64,000 nucleotides of DNA from Trichoplax sp. H2 (GCA_003344405.1 NOWV01000109.1:124001-188000); one strand, 5' to 3'. Positions 47,100-59,084 are shown, counted from the stretch's first letter. Program-made: numbers and translations. Notes: generated by a model not told the origin, from the sequence alone.

Positions 47100-49398
47100 A
47101 TGGCGTCCAAATTATTCATTGCTGCTCTTATCTGCCTGTTCAATGTCTATCAGGTTAGAACTAGATCCATCTTGGTCTCCATCTTGGTCTCCATCTTGAT
47201 TCCATCTTGATTTGAGACGGAGATAAACTAGTGTAGCCAGTTGTAATTGACACCATCAAGTCGTAGTAGACTTCTCAAGTATGTCCATGATGGAACACAA
47301 CCAGTTAGTTGACTGAACTGATCCAATCGATGACTAGATTGAAGATTCACAACAACGATAGCTTGCATGCACCAACCCAATGCATAAAATAACCACTTCA
47401 GGATAGACAATGTGTAATGGATGATGAGTTCATATCGCGATCGAACATGAAGTAGCTGCTGCAGCAGATCCAATTCCGAATACAGTATTTCTGAGTTGGT
47501 CTCAAATTTCATGCTTACAACAGACGCCTTGACAGTCATGTTAAACTCTACAGTACTGTACAGTACTATAGAGCAAAGTCGGTAGCTGCTGCAGATCCAA
47601 TTCCGAATACAGTATTTCTGAGTTGGTCTCAAATTTCATGCTTACAACAGACGCCTTGACAGTCATGTTAAACTCTACAGTACAGTACTATAGAGTAAAG
47701 TCGGTTTCCATAGCCACCGTTCGTCTTAAACTTAAATAAACTTATCGTGGGGAATATTTCAGTAGTCTATCACTTATCCTACTAGCATGTTATATCGATA
47801 CAGTATGAACTGGATGGAATAAACCTTGTAATGAACGTTATGATTGATCTTGTTTCCATAGTCACCCTTCGTCTTCAACTAAAATAAACTTAACACTGGG
47901 AATATTTTAGTACTCCATTGCTTATCCTACTAGAATGTTATATCGATACAGTGTGAACTGGATGGAATAAACCTTGTAATGAACGTTACGATTGATCTTG
48001 TTTCCATAGTCACCCTTCGTCTTCAACTAAAATAAACTTAACACAGGGAATATTTTAGTACTCATTGCTTATTCTACTAGAATGTTATATCGATACAGTA
48101 TGAACTGGATGGAATAAACCTTGTATTGAGCGTTATGATTGTTCTTGTCGTAATAAATAATGCTGTCGTATTTTCACTCAATTTTAGGTATCTGCTCAAA
48201 TGGATCCATGGTAAGAATGACTCCTGCAATTTGCTAATGAGCAGTTGGATGGGAAAATGAATACACTAAAATGTCCACTTCTCTGAAGTCATATATCGTA
48301 TTCCGTAGAAAACTTGACATGTTTAGTGTATTCATCTTTCCCAATTAGATTCATGATATTTGACTTATGTTAATTAGTCTAGTTTTCACATGACAGGCTG
48401 ACAGACAACGCTTGTAGTACTTATATCACTATCACTGTGTTCGACCTCAGTACTGTGTTAGTGCCCTACAACATGGCTGTAGTACTGTACATTTTAAATA
48501 ATTATATGTTAGAGCATGCATTACTATTAGTCTCCTCTAAAATGGCGGCAGTACTGTATACCTGAAATGATTGCATGTTACAGTATGTATTAGTGTCCTA
48601 GAAATTAAATGACCGCAGTAATGCACGTACCTTTGAAATGATTCGATGTTGAAACATGTATTAGTGTCCTACAAAATGATTGCAGTACTGTACATTTGAA
48701 ATGATTCGATGTTAGAGCATGGTAAGGATGTAACGATCTTTTCCAAAAATAATTCATATCAGTATCCCGTTAAAGAACGGGTGCGTTGAATACTAATACA
48801 GAATTCCTATTAGCATGCGTTGGCTACAACTTGTTGACAGTCGATTAATAAATAAAGCTATTGTGAGTGCTGATCGAACTTTTCATACCTACTATAGCCA
48901 ATGTTTGATGCAAGAATATTGCTGTGGTGGAACCAGCTGCTGCTTCGCCTTCTATAAAGTCTGGTATTTCTGGTAAGTTGTAAATTAATTAAACATCAAT
49001 GCTGGTCAGCCAATGGAGTCGGTGTATGTGAAGTGACCCCCTGATGTTATCCAATTAATTATTGAATACTTAAACATGGCAGATAGTTTCATTTTCCTTT
49101 ATCTTTCTGTGGCATAGTTTGATTTATCTATTAATTATGTGAAGCTAGCTCTTACTAATCCGTAAAGACTTCTTGCTGTTACAAATGAACGCTATTCTAT
49201 CCCTCTACTAGGGCTTCCATTGGTTTCCTCATACTCGCCTTTGCTGCTATGATTACTTGGTTGAGATATCGCCGTATGCAGTTGGAACGAACACATTACA
49301 TCATTCTCCAAGGAGAAGCTGCACCCGGTGTCATCGAAAAGTTAGGGCTTTCGTCCAACTCCAACACTCAATTTTGCCCACCACCATACAAATCTTAA
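47100..49398 (+). CDS. VOPP1/WBP1-family small single-pass PPxY membrane protein, copy B
   Basis: Four exons: 47100-47153, 48188-48210, 48898-48972, 49212-49398; 112 residues. Seen: signal peptide MASKLFIAALICLFNVYQ, a very short lumenal segment with CQCLMQEYCCGGTSCC, KVWYFW at the exon 3/4 junction, a membrane helix IGFLILAFAAMITW, a basic LRYRR stop, and the C-terminal FCPPPYKS with a PPPY motif that should bind WW domains. Exon phases (0, 2, 2) match copy A, so the two genes are ancient duplicates, now about 2 kb apart and divergently transcribed. Intron 1 is over 1 kb and consists largely of tandem repeats. AATAAA at 49800 and 49832 are possible poly(A) signals. Human relatives have a longer cytoplasmic tail. 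Confidence 0.88.
47452..47703. repeat. Two-copy tandem repeat, 130 bp
   Basis: Copies start GTAGCTGCTGCAG at 47452 and 47582 and are almost identical; the second lacks a few bases near its start and within the CAGTACTGTACAGTAC tract. Lies in intron 1 of VOPP1/WBP1-like gene B. Confidence 0.92.
47704..48147. repeat. Three-copy tandem repeat, 148 bp
   Basis: Copies start GTTTCCATAG at 47704, 47852 and 48000 (148 bp spacing each). Each runs through CTACTAGxATGTTATATCGA and GAACTGGATGGAATAAACCTT. Copies 2 and 3 are closer to each other than to copy 1. Lies in intron 1 of gene B. Confidence 0.92.
48246..48346. repeat. Imperfect inverted repeat in intron 2 of gene B
   Basis: TTGGATGGGAAAATGAATACACTAAA (in pieces: TTGGATGGGAAAATGAATAC then ACTAAA) at about 48246-48271 pairs with TTTAGTGTATTCATCTTTCC plus CAATTA at about 48320-48345, leaving a loop of about 48 nt. 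Confidence 0.7.
48440..48722. repeat. Four diverged tandem units with CAGTACTGTAC
   Basis: Units of roughly 65-90 bp each contain a TGTCCTACAAAATG-like word, GCAGTACTGTACAT and TTGAAATGATTCGATGTTAGAG-like words. The last two units are the most alike. Within intron 2 of gene B. Confidence 0.75.
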
Positions 49399-50092
49399 GC
49401 AAAATACTGCATTTTTATACGCCATAGATTACAATGTCACTTGATGATGGACGACGTAAATGCGTGTATTACCGTATAGAATAGCAATTTTCTATGTTAA
49501 CTTCATTAATCTCAGGCTAGTTAACCATCGAAAACTTAGAAATTCGTATCTTGATGTATCGTCCAATGTAGGATATAGCGATGCTTTTGCAATATTTTGG
49601 TTGCACCAGCTACACATCTCGATCTGTACATGTCCTTTAGTGGTATCGACCTTCAACTAAAGTATGCATTGAGCATAAATTGTAGGCTATTATCTCAGCG
49701 AAAAGTACCACTAGTAGACTGGATTTTTATTTTCTCTGAATAGCTATTGGTTTAGTAATTCTAAACAAATGACTATTATTCATGGGATTCTCTATGAGTA
49801 ATAAATATAGACTATAGCCCTGTTGTAAAGCAATAAAGACTGTTTCAATGATCGGTAGAATGTTATTATTTTATTCTATTTAATTTGCTTTATGACCTGC
49901 TAGTAGTTAACTCTTGCGGAAGTTAACGTCTTAGGATTGTACGTGATTACAGATTCTACTACAGGAATTACAATATTAAAACTTTAAAATAATTTTTAAA
50001 GCACATGGAAATACACGGTACCTTATCATAACATTATTATGGTAAAATATAGTGAAAATGGAGGCTAAAGACAGTTTTCAGTATTCGGTGGA
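49399..50092. other. Convergent intergenic region
   Basis: 3' untranslated region of VOPP1/WBP1-like gene B (poly(A) signal candidates at 49800 and 49832) and the 3' flank of the minus-strand Delta-like gene. No further exon recognised. Confidence 0.5.
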
Positions 50093-53000
50093 CTAATTAC
50101 GTAGGAAATACAGTAGCATTAATAGTACTGCAATCCCGAGGAATATAGGAATTAAGATAGCGTCTCCAGCCAGAATAAGCTATACATTACTCAATTGCCA
50201 ATAATATAATTTGGTAGCTTATGTAGAGTAGTCGTGTTAATACGCATTCTATAAGGTGGTTGGTTATTCAGTAATCTATGGCTTGACAGTGTCCATGATA
50301 GCACAATTAAGTGTATGGATAAAAGAGTAATACTAGTAGATAAAACGATTACACATGAAAGTTCATTTTGAGAGTACTGGATGTAGTGGAAAGAGGTAGT
50401 TATATCGCAGACAGCTAAATAAGGAAAAACTTCAGCCATCATATTACTAATATACTAATATGCAATTTTGCACCTTTGTAGTCCTGATCGAATTTAGGGT
50501 AACATCTAATAAAAGACAAAAATCCGTCGGCATTTGATTACAATTCAATTTCAACCTTTNNNNNNNNNNNNNNNNNNNNAGGAATATAGGAATTAAGATA
50601 GCGTCTCCAGCCAGAATAAGCTATACATTACTCAATTGCCAATAATATAATTTGGTAGCTTATGTAGAGTAGTCGTGTTAATACGCATTCTATAAGGTGG
50701 TGGTTATTCAGTAATCTATGGCTTGACAGTGTCCATAATAGCACAATTAAGTGTATGGATAAAAGAGTAATACTAGTAGATAATAGAAAGTCAATAATTG
50801 CACGTAGAAATACGCACCTTCACTAAAGGGAAACTTGTCCGCAGAAAGCAATGCTACAAGTTATGGTAGTTTGTTACCTGAACTACTATATATGAACTAT
50901 GATTTTAAGTAGTAACTTATTTCCAACGATTACACATGAAAGTTCATTTTGAGAGTACTGGATGTAGTGGAAAGAGGTAGTTATATCACAGACAGCTAAA
51001 TAAGGAAAATCTTCAGCCATCATATTACTAATATACTAATATGCAATTTTGCACCTTTGTAGTCCTGATCGAATTTAGGGTAACATCTAATAAAAGACAA
51101 AAATCCGTCGGCATTTGATTACAATTCAATTTCAACCTTTTAATTTATTTATTTATTTACAATCCAGTGATAGTCAAATAGCAAAACAGTATCACTATAC
51201 ACGATCATCATTTATTTTCTTTAATGATAAAGCATATTACTGTAGATTACAAGAACCAAGGTTGGTCTTTAATTATACATTCTATGATAATTTAATTGGC
51301 AATATTAACTTATAAGCAATAGAATAATCTATATATCTAGAAGTATATAGTATTGACTGCAGTGTACTAATAGAAATAGGAATTTATTTAATAAGAGGTA
51401 GTTTTAGTGTCCTCGACATTGATATTGTAATATTATCTTGGAATAAAAATGAAATATTCTATATCTAAAACGGTTGAGAAAGATCTAGCTTAAGCTAAGT
51501 AATACTTGTACATAAACGTAATAAAGAAAAATAATTTAATCTTTAATATGACAATAAGTATTTGACTTGTTATTTTAAGTTAGATACACAGGAGATCGAT
51601 TGAAAGTGCAGTTGTAGTAACTGAATGAAAACATACTCATACCAAGTCGTACTTTTGAAATCATAGATAAGCTTGGTGTAATACATAGTCATAATTAAAG
51701 CAGATTTTATTGTATTTAGAGTATTGAAATTGAATTTATAAATGTAATAACTAGTAAGATTGATGTTTTCGTATACTTAAACTATTTCAATAATTTATAA
51801 AAAAAATAAAGAGAGTCGGTAATAAAAAAGCTCAACAGATCTTTGACATTGCAAAACTTAACAAACGTATAATGACTACAAAGTCAAAAATCTGCATTAT
51901 CCAACTCAATCACTATCAAGTAATAGAACTAACGATGACTAATTATTTTAGCTAGTTGCAGAATTTTTTATATATATATTCAGTATGCCAACGTATACGC
52001 ATGTACGTTTAAGAACATGGAGAAAACTAGGCAAATCCAAGTTGTGATTGATTGGTAGCTCATCATTATCCTCATCTTTTCATAACTTATTGCACACATT
52101 AAATGTATCCATTCTCGGCTTTTCTATCTTGATTGCTACTATATCGGTTAACTAAGTGACATCACTAAAGTTAATGTAGCTGGATTACCAATTCGACTTC
52201 CTTTTAAAGTAACTTGATGAGGCTGATTTAAAGTGCTTGTATTGATTGTGGTCCATATTGCATCGATATAATCAGTACCAGTTACTATAAATTCAATTCC
52301 AATTTTCTAATCATACATATTACAGATAATAAAAAGAGAAGAAAATAAATTTATTCGTAGATTTAAAAGCTAGTTCATAACAGCTATCCTGTTATTAAAA
52401 TATTATTATTAGTTAATTAATTTAAACTAGCTACTCAGCTTTGATATACCATCGACATAATTATTTATCATCATATTCGTATAACATATCATTTCTTACA
52501 CCCTTAATCGATATCAAAAAGAAGATCAATAAAACTTTAAGCTACGCTGACCTACCTTGCAGTTTACTTCTGGATTAATAACACCTTCATCGCAACTATA
52601 AATTGGTGGCAACGTAAAATTAAAAGCTGTACTATTGCATTCAGAACATTCTGCCAATTCCTTAAATTCAAAATTGCTAGAATGATTTTTAAGAACAATA
52701 GTAAATTTCTTGCACTCAAAGCGTCGTCCGTTATCAGTATCTAGTAAACAAAATTTTGATGCTAATTCCATATATTCCGGAAAGTTATTCGAAAAACCAG
52801 GAATCTGATTTTTATTTCCTGATATGGTAAAGTTTAATGGTACAATTTCTAATGTCACATTTTTTGTCGTCTAAATATAGAGAGAAATAAAATCATGTGT
52901 TAAAATTTGCTGGAATTAAAATACAGTGCTTTGGTAGTAAGCTTAAATGAATTTTATTTGCTAATTATAATCAGAAATTAGTAATTTGCAATGGTAATTC

Positions 53001-56000
53001 TACACACAATAATAGCAAAGTGATAAACGATTAATGAATATTACTAGTGTTATATTATTTATCATCTACCAACCATTTGCTTAGCGCTAGTTTATGTTGA
53101 AAAAAAAATTCAAAGAGTATCTATTTGAATTATTGGCCATTGGACTTACAAATTCTAATTAAAATTTAGAAAACCATCGATTAATAGATTGTCTTATGTA
53201 TCGTATATTTGTATACAAAATAAATACTATTAAATATGGTTACATTAACGTACTTCTCGTGCAATTGGCTCCATACCAGCCTTCTTGACACCTATTAACG
53301 CAAAAATTGCAGGAAATATAAAACGTAAGATTGATATCAAAAATATTCGTGCTATGCTTAAAGCAAATTAGATAAATAGCAGATTAATATTTTATATATT
53401 ATAGGATTCGTATATCTACATAATTAAGTGTATAAATAAATGCTATACTGTAAAACAGAAATCTACTATATCATAGTAGCCTAAGTACGCAATTTATAAA
53501 ACAATAAATACGACTACAATTTTAAATTTTAGCCATAAATGTAAATACGAAAAGAACTATTTATAGCTTTAATAGGAAGCTTTATGGATATCTTATAAGT
53601 AATGCAGCATGGCTACGAAGCTTACATGCATTGTCCAGGCTCCTGACAGTAGCCATTGACTGGATGGCAGCCAGTTCGACATATAGCTGTTAATAGAAAT
53701 GATAATGCGAGTATTAATGCAAGCAGTTATAACATTCAGGAAATTCTGTAGGCAAGATATGAATTTTATTGATATTACTATCAAGCTAAACGAAGAGGCT
53801 TATGTTAGGACAGCATAATCGATTGCTTCGTAAATCTGCACTGGCGGCTCATGACACAAGCAGAGAAAGCTTTATTAAATTTTTATGGCTATAGTGAAAT
53901 ATTTCATGTTGCATCAACAATTTCGATTTAATGTTAAGGAGAAAGCTAAATAAGTATTTAAACTGTAGGCCCTTGTAATTTGGCAAGAAATTGATATTTT
54001 CTTTAATGAATATGCTATTTTATCTAATTTTAGTGGGATGATTAATACGACAAAGTTGACAAAACCTCGCATAACAATAAGTTAATACGGATATATCTGT
54101 TCTTAAAGATCACCTTAAACAAATCACTATGATTAACTAAAAATTCAACGTTGAACATGACTGATGGCAGTCGACAACTACGATCGAAATTAAGTTGTAT
54201 AATCACACTGTATAATAGTGACAGCATGTTAAGAAAGGAAATACGTATAAAAATGATAATTCGCTTAGATTAGAATAAACTTACGTTGATTGCATAATTC
54301 ACCAGTCCACATATTGCCACAAAAGAGATGGAAACGATAATATAACGCAGAATGGGAGCCAGATAGTCTTATAAGTCCACGATTTTTATTCATTAAATCA
54401 ATAGTTCCGTGTAGATTATCGACAACATCGTAGCCGTAGAAATCTTTATCCGTAACGCGAATCCGAACAGTAAACTTTCTCTATACGTAAGCAAGTCAGA
54501 AGGCAAGAGAGTATTTATTAGCCAAAATAAGGCGACTAAAAATTTTTCAAATATGGATACAATGCAAAATTGTCAATGCATGATTGAGTACAGTTGGCTT
54601 ATTTGCCTGTAAACTGTATTATTTATCTTAACTATTTTGGTTAATAATGATAGAGGTGGGGAAATAACTTTTGCGTTGCAATGACGACACAACTATAACT
54701 CTCTACTGTACTTTCCATGTTCGTCTATTTTTAAATCAATTTCACATAGGATAGCCTTGAAAATAATTTTACACCGCTACTCCTCACTCGTAATTCTTCG
54801 TGTAACTGGCTTACTGATTAGGATAATTCGGTAGTCTAAAGTACAGCACATAGGGCAAATAATCTGCATAAAATGTCTCGCCGTGATATAGCTGTCCAGA
54901 CTTTGTCAGTTATTAATTACTATTTATTCATGGTATCAAGCAAAGGTCTAATGCCAAGTAAAGTAAATACATAGTAAAGGAATATAGAATCAATGCTTTA
55001 GGCTTGAGTTTACAAATGATAAAGATTTTCTTTCAGCTTAGTCTTAAATTGGAGATAGTTTTTATATGAAACGAATATCCATCTTTTTAGCGCAATTATA
55101 AAGTTTGACTTCATGGCCATGATTTAATTTGCCTATTTTCATAAGAGAAATCCTTATTTATTTTTATCTATTACCAATCTTGTCCTTGCAATTCAGCTCT
55201 AAGTTATTCATCATAAAACGACATTCGAAAAATCTTGCACAGAGACAATTCTAGCAGGTATACTATGAATCTCATATCTCTTCAGTATTAAAATGTTAGA
55301 GATTAATGGAATGTACTGGCATAATCGAAATAAATTTCCTATCCGATAAAAATTGTTGTAAAAACAATCAGGACGTGTATTCATGTTTTTCTACTCTTAT
55401 TCATTCTTTTTATCGTAAATTCGATATTTAAATCATAATTATCTTGGGATGCCAATAACAAATGGAATAAAAGTGGAATTTCAAAAGTTTTTTAATAGAC
55501 AAGGATACCAAAGTGTCCTATGATATTATTAACAAGAATCAAAGTGATCTAACAAGAACTTCATTATTGATAATTTTTCGTCATTAAATGGATCGAGTTG
55601 TTTAGTAAGCCGAACGCCCAAACAGCTTAATATAAATAAACAACACGATGGCTATTTCATAGGATGGCAGTTTTACAACAAAATAACGAATAATGGCTTA
55701 TGCAGCAAAAATTGATCATATCGTCCATAAACTATATCGGATAAGCGCCACAGTAGTATAGTCCTTTTCCATGTGTTAACTTTTAACCTCAAACAGGTGC
55801 AGCCATTTGGGGGTATCGATATGTCATTTTTTCCATGCTACAACCTGGCAATGAAAAGAGCGCTATCCGATGTGATCTTCTAGAGCGCGTAGCAGTAAGA
55901 TCATATTAGTCTAACCTTGAATTCTAGATATCGTGAAAGAACTATATTGTCTAGACTTTAGAAGTACCAAAGTGCCATCGATGATCTCTAATGAACGATA

Positions 56001-57128
56001 CTCATACTATCGTACTTTAGTCATTCTTTGAATCAGTTTTGTTTAGAATAATAGGCATCATATCAATTTGGCGCCGAATTAACTCCAAACTTGTAGGTAA
56101 TATGATGAAAGTTAATAAATTTTGAAGATTAAATAGTACTAGAATAAATATTGAAAATGGCTTGTCAAATTCCCCATTGTATGTTCGTAAATTAGAGACA
56201 GATTTATGCGTGAATACATGACGGAGTAAAGCGAAGAAATAGGCACAGTTTAGGAATTAAGACCATCAATATTGGGGAGTGGCGAAAAAAATTCTATTTC
56301 CTGAACCTCTGTTTGCTTACAAGCGCATTTTACAATTAATTTAGGGTATGATAATATAGCCTCTTATACTCATATATACGGGTACACGTAGATACCGATA
56401 CTTATATGTCAGTCTTTGATATAGTCTACTATCTTAAAGATACATGCTAAGTATAAAAAATATCAAATCATGACTTACCTTAACGCGAAATAGTTTTAAT
56501 GTTACATCTAACTCATGATGAAAATACAATATTGGCATAGCGTCAGAGAAAGTTCCAAATTTTCTATCAGCATAACTACATGGATCAAGTTCGTCACCGA
56601 TACAAACATGGAAATCGTAATCACAATTTTCATCTAATATCCAATTATCGCATGCTTTTTTTTCCATAGTTTGACTACCGGCATTAATATAATTTTCGAA
56701 ATGGATATAAAGGATTATGTAATGCGTGCTGGATCGCAATTCTCTTCTTAACTGGAAATACAAAATTCAATTAGGTGTTGAACGAGATGAAAAAAATCGT
56801 AAAAAAAGATGTAAACTCTATTTTCCATCAAGTTATACAGATAAGTATTCATCATTTGATTCCGAGTAGTTGATATTTATTTTAAATGAATTTTTTTTTC
56901 CATTACGCAAGATTTATTACGTATCTATTTCAGAATAGCGCAATTACTGTGGTGATGTAGTTGCTATACTATCATGATATTATAATAATAGCGTTGCGCC
57001 GAATGATCGATGTAATACAATTTTTTTTAAGCTACTGCTGTTATTTTTACCTGAAGGTTTCTACCATGACCAAGATATGCCAAGTAACAGATTAGAATTA
57101 ATCTCACTAATAAAAAGTTTTTTAACAT
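50093..57128 (-). CDS. Delta-like (Notch ligand family) transmembrane protein with reduced DSL domain
   Basis: Minus-strand exons: 57128-57051, 56751-56479, 54480-54285, 53686-53626, 53291-53254, 53086-53070 (tentative 17-nt exon needed for phase), 52870-52556, 52306-52166, 50179-50093; about 401 residues. Seen: signal peptide MLKNFLLVRLILICYLAYLG; an MNNL/C2-like N-terminal domain (residues about 27-170) with FHVCIGDE then DPCSYADRKFG and VRIRVTDKDFYGYDVVD; a remnant DSL segment YRFHLFCGNMWTGELCNQ; one EGF-like repeat starting PICRTGCHPVNGYCQEPGQC and ending CQEGWYGANC, close to Delta EGF1; about 150 residues matching nothing I know; then a membrane helix ILIPIFLGIAVLLMLLYFL and a tail of two residues (RN). 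Canonical ligands have six DSL cysteines, several EGF repeats and a longer tail. The last exon is repeated beyond the gap at 50560. Role as a Notch ligand, co-ligand or decoy is open. Confidence 0.72.
50139..51140. repeat. Near-identical sequence on both sides of an N gap
   Basis: 50139-50559 and 50580-51140 both run from AGGAATATAGGAATTAAG to CAATTTCAACCTTT. They differ by a few bases and a 141 bp block present only in the right copy (50784-50924). The copies abut the gap exactly, suggesting unmerged alleles. The left copy includes the 5' part of the last exon of the Delta-like gene, and so does the right. Confidence 0.87.
50560..50579. other. Assembly gap (20 N)
   Basis: Run of 20 undetermined bases between duplicated flanks. 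Confidence 0.99.
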
Positions 57129-57834
57129 GATGGCTGAAATTTTATTCGCTCGCTAGAAAATGGTCTTAGCAAATAGATTGGTCTAATGAGCTGCATTCAA
57201 GTTAATAGGAAGAAAAAAATAAAATGCCAACTATTAAGGTTCCAACGGTCTGAGTAAAATGTTGAGACTATCGCGTTCATTAGCTCTTAATAAAGTAAAT
57301 TATGTATGTTTGCTAATAGAGCACCTAGGGATTTATTATAAATTTCGTTCAGTTGTCAAGAACTGTTTTGGTTGACTCTAACTGATGGCTGATTATTTAT
57401 TCGTAATCACCGTATAGTTCTCATAATAGCTCCTTGTGGCAATACATCATCGGACAAGCAGTTTAGACCACCCATCTATCATCAATAAGTACATAAGTCT
57501 TGAAGTCAAACTTTGATCTTCCTACTGCAGCTATTATTGTTTACTTATCGTTTCTCTCCATATTAAAACGTAAAAAGGGGCTACTCCAGTTCAAGGGTGG
57601 TGAATACTATAATTTATTTGTATTGATGAAAGATTGTTTTGTAAGATCTAAATTACTTTTTACGTCTTTATTCACCATTACATGCACAGTACTCTGCACT
57701 GTCGAATAGTCAAGCTGAGCAAAATTAAATAAATATGACGGACTTTGGTATGGCAAATATTTTAGATGTACTACCTAGTACGTGTAGTTCGTCGATGAAA
57801 AGCTACAGAGAGTAACTTTCTGTTTATTTCCATA
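57129..57834. other. Intergenic region upstream of the Delta-like gene
   Basis: AT-rich sequence that should contain the promoter of the minus-strand Delta-like gene. No coding exon with splice support was recognised. Confidence 0.45.
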
Positions 57835-58113
57835 ATGGATTACTCCACCTTTCTTTGGTGGGTGGTATGCAGCCATTCGCTATACTTAATAAGTATCTTG
57901 GTCATGAGATCAAAACAAGCCAACAGCGATGACAAACTTGATTTGACAGAGTCAATGTTGTTCAAATACAACTCGATTCTTACGAAATGCAGTAACGGTC
58001 AGGGGCTAACATTAATCATTACAAAATCTACTGTCAGCTCTTTTGCTATTCGATGGCGTGATTTGGACTACTATCTATCTCCCAAACATAATTATACTGA
58101 GGTCCAATTCTGA
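57835..58113 (+). CDS. Hypothetical small secreted or membrane protein
   Basis: Open frame of 92 residues from an ATG, unrelated to any repeat. It begins MDYSTFLWWVVCSHSLYLI, which could be a signal or membrane segment, followed by a polar part. The segment IITKSTVSSFAIRWRDLDYYL is vaguely like the first strands of a fibronectin type III domain. A possible second exon begins at 58225 after TTTAG and runs 15 codons to a stop, if a weak donor GTCCAA near 58102 is used. No homologue recognised; chance is a real possibility in AT-rich DNA. Confidence 0.3.
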   Translation: MDYSTFLWWVVCSHSLYLISILVMRSKQANSDDKLDLTESMLFKYNSILTKCSNGQGLTLIITKSTVSSFAIRWRDLDYYLSPKHNYTEVQF

Positions 58114-59084
58114 TTGATCATAACGATTATAACTATCATCTACTCTTCTTACAAGTAGTGATGCAATAGGAATTGAGAACAGTCCTATATGAAAGAGTTA
58201 TAGCCCAATAAATGTTATCTTTAGGGGACTAGTGATGAAAGTGACAAGTTGATCGAGAATCTATCATAAAAGTGTTGCTAATGAGTCATTTTCTATTCGA
58301 TTACCAAGCAGTAATTCAAAGATATCGCTAATTAATATGGGAATAGTTATATTATTTCCTTATTAGATCAAAGGAGATATGGGTTGATGATGAGGATGGG
58401 ATTTTTAAAGGATTAGATCAATACTTATTTTAGTGCAGTTTAGCATAGAGAAGAATAATGAAATCCACTTCAATAACTAAATCATACAATCGATGGCTAA
58501 AAATGGCAGGCAAATCATTGGGTTATAGGATAAATTAAACAAATTATATTATAACCAAACACGAACAATAACAACGTGTCAAAATTTTCCTTGGCAGAAT
58601 ATCATATTTTTCACGTTATCCGATATCAACAGTTGCCTCTACCGTAAACAAGATTACTCATCTTTGAATATTAAATTGAAGCAATAGGAAGTGACTAATA
58701 GCCTTTAATGCCTCGATACAGATTCGTCAATTATTATTTTTCTGTTCTAGCGCATTTATTCGCTGTTATGGCTAAGATTTTGCTATCTTAATCGTTTCCT
58801 CTCCACCCCTTCTACCTACCACACATATTACATATCGTAGTTCTGACTATTACAACTTATACTTAAATTATTTATTTGCCCAATAGTACTGCAGTCATCT
58901 ACCGGTATTTTTAATTTTAATAACTGGTCCAACGAATGTTGACTAAATTAACAGTATCCATTTAAATAAGATCGTGAGTCATTGTGTATTTGTGTGTTAA
59001 TTTGTCCGCCAAAACAGTAAATTTAGAATAGATTAGGAGTGCCCTTATAGCCTCATCTATTGCAATAGTTGTTATGGAAAGATC

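Noticed and set aside
50191-50442. Minus-strand 83-codon frame as a gene
   Set aside because: It lies in the intron before the last Delta-like exon, and the corresponding sequence beyond the gap breaks the frame.
50820-50865. Possible extra exon of the Delta-like gene inside the 141 bp block
   Set aside because: It would be present in only one of the two copies and would put the membrane exon out of frame.
50093-57128. Reading the 50-57 kb minus-strand gene as an ATP-gated P2X channel
   Set aside because: The first exon is a cleavable signal peptide and the next exons are MNNL/EGF-like; no P2X motif is present.
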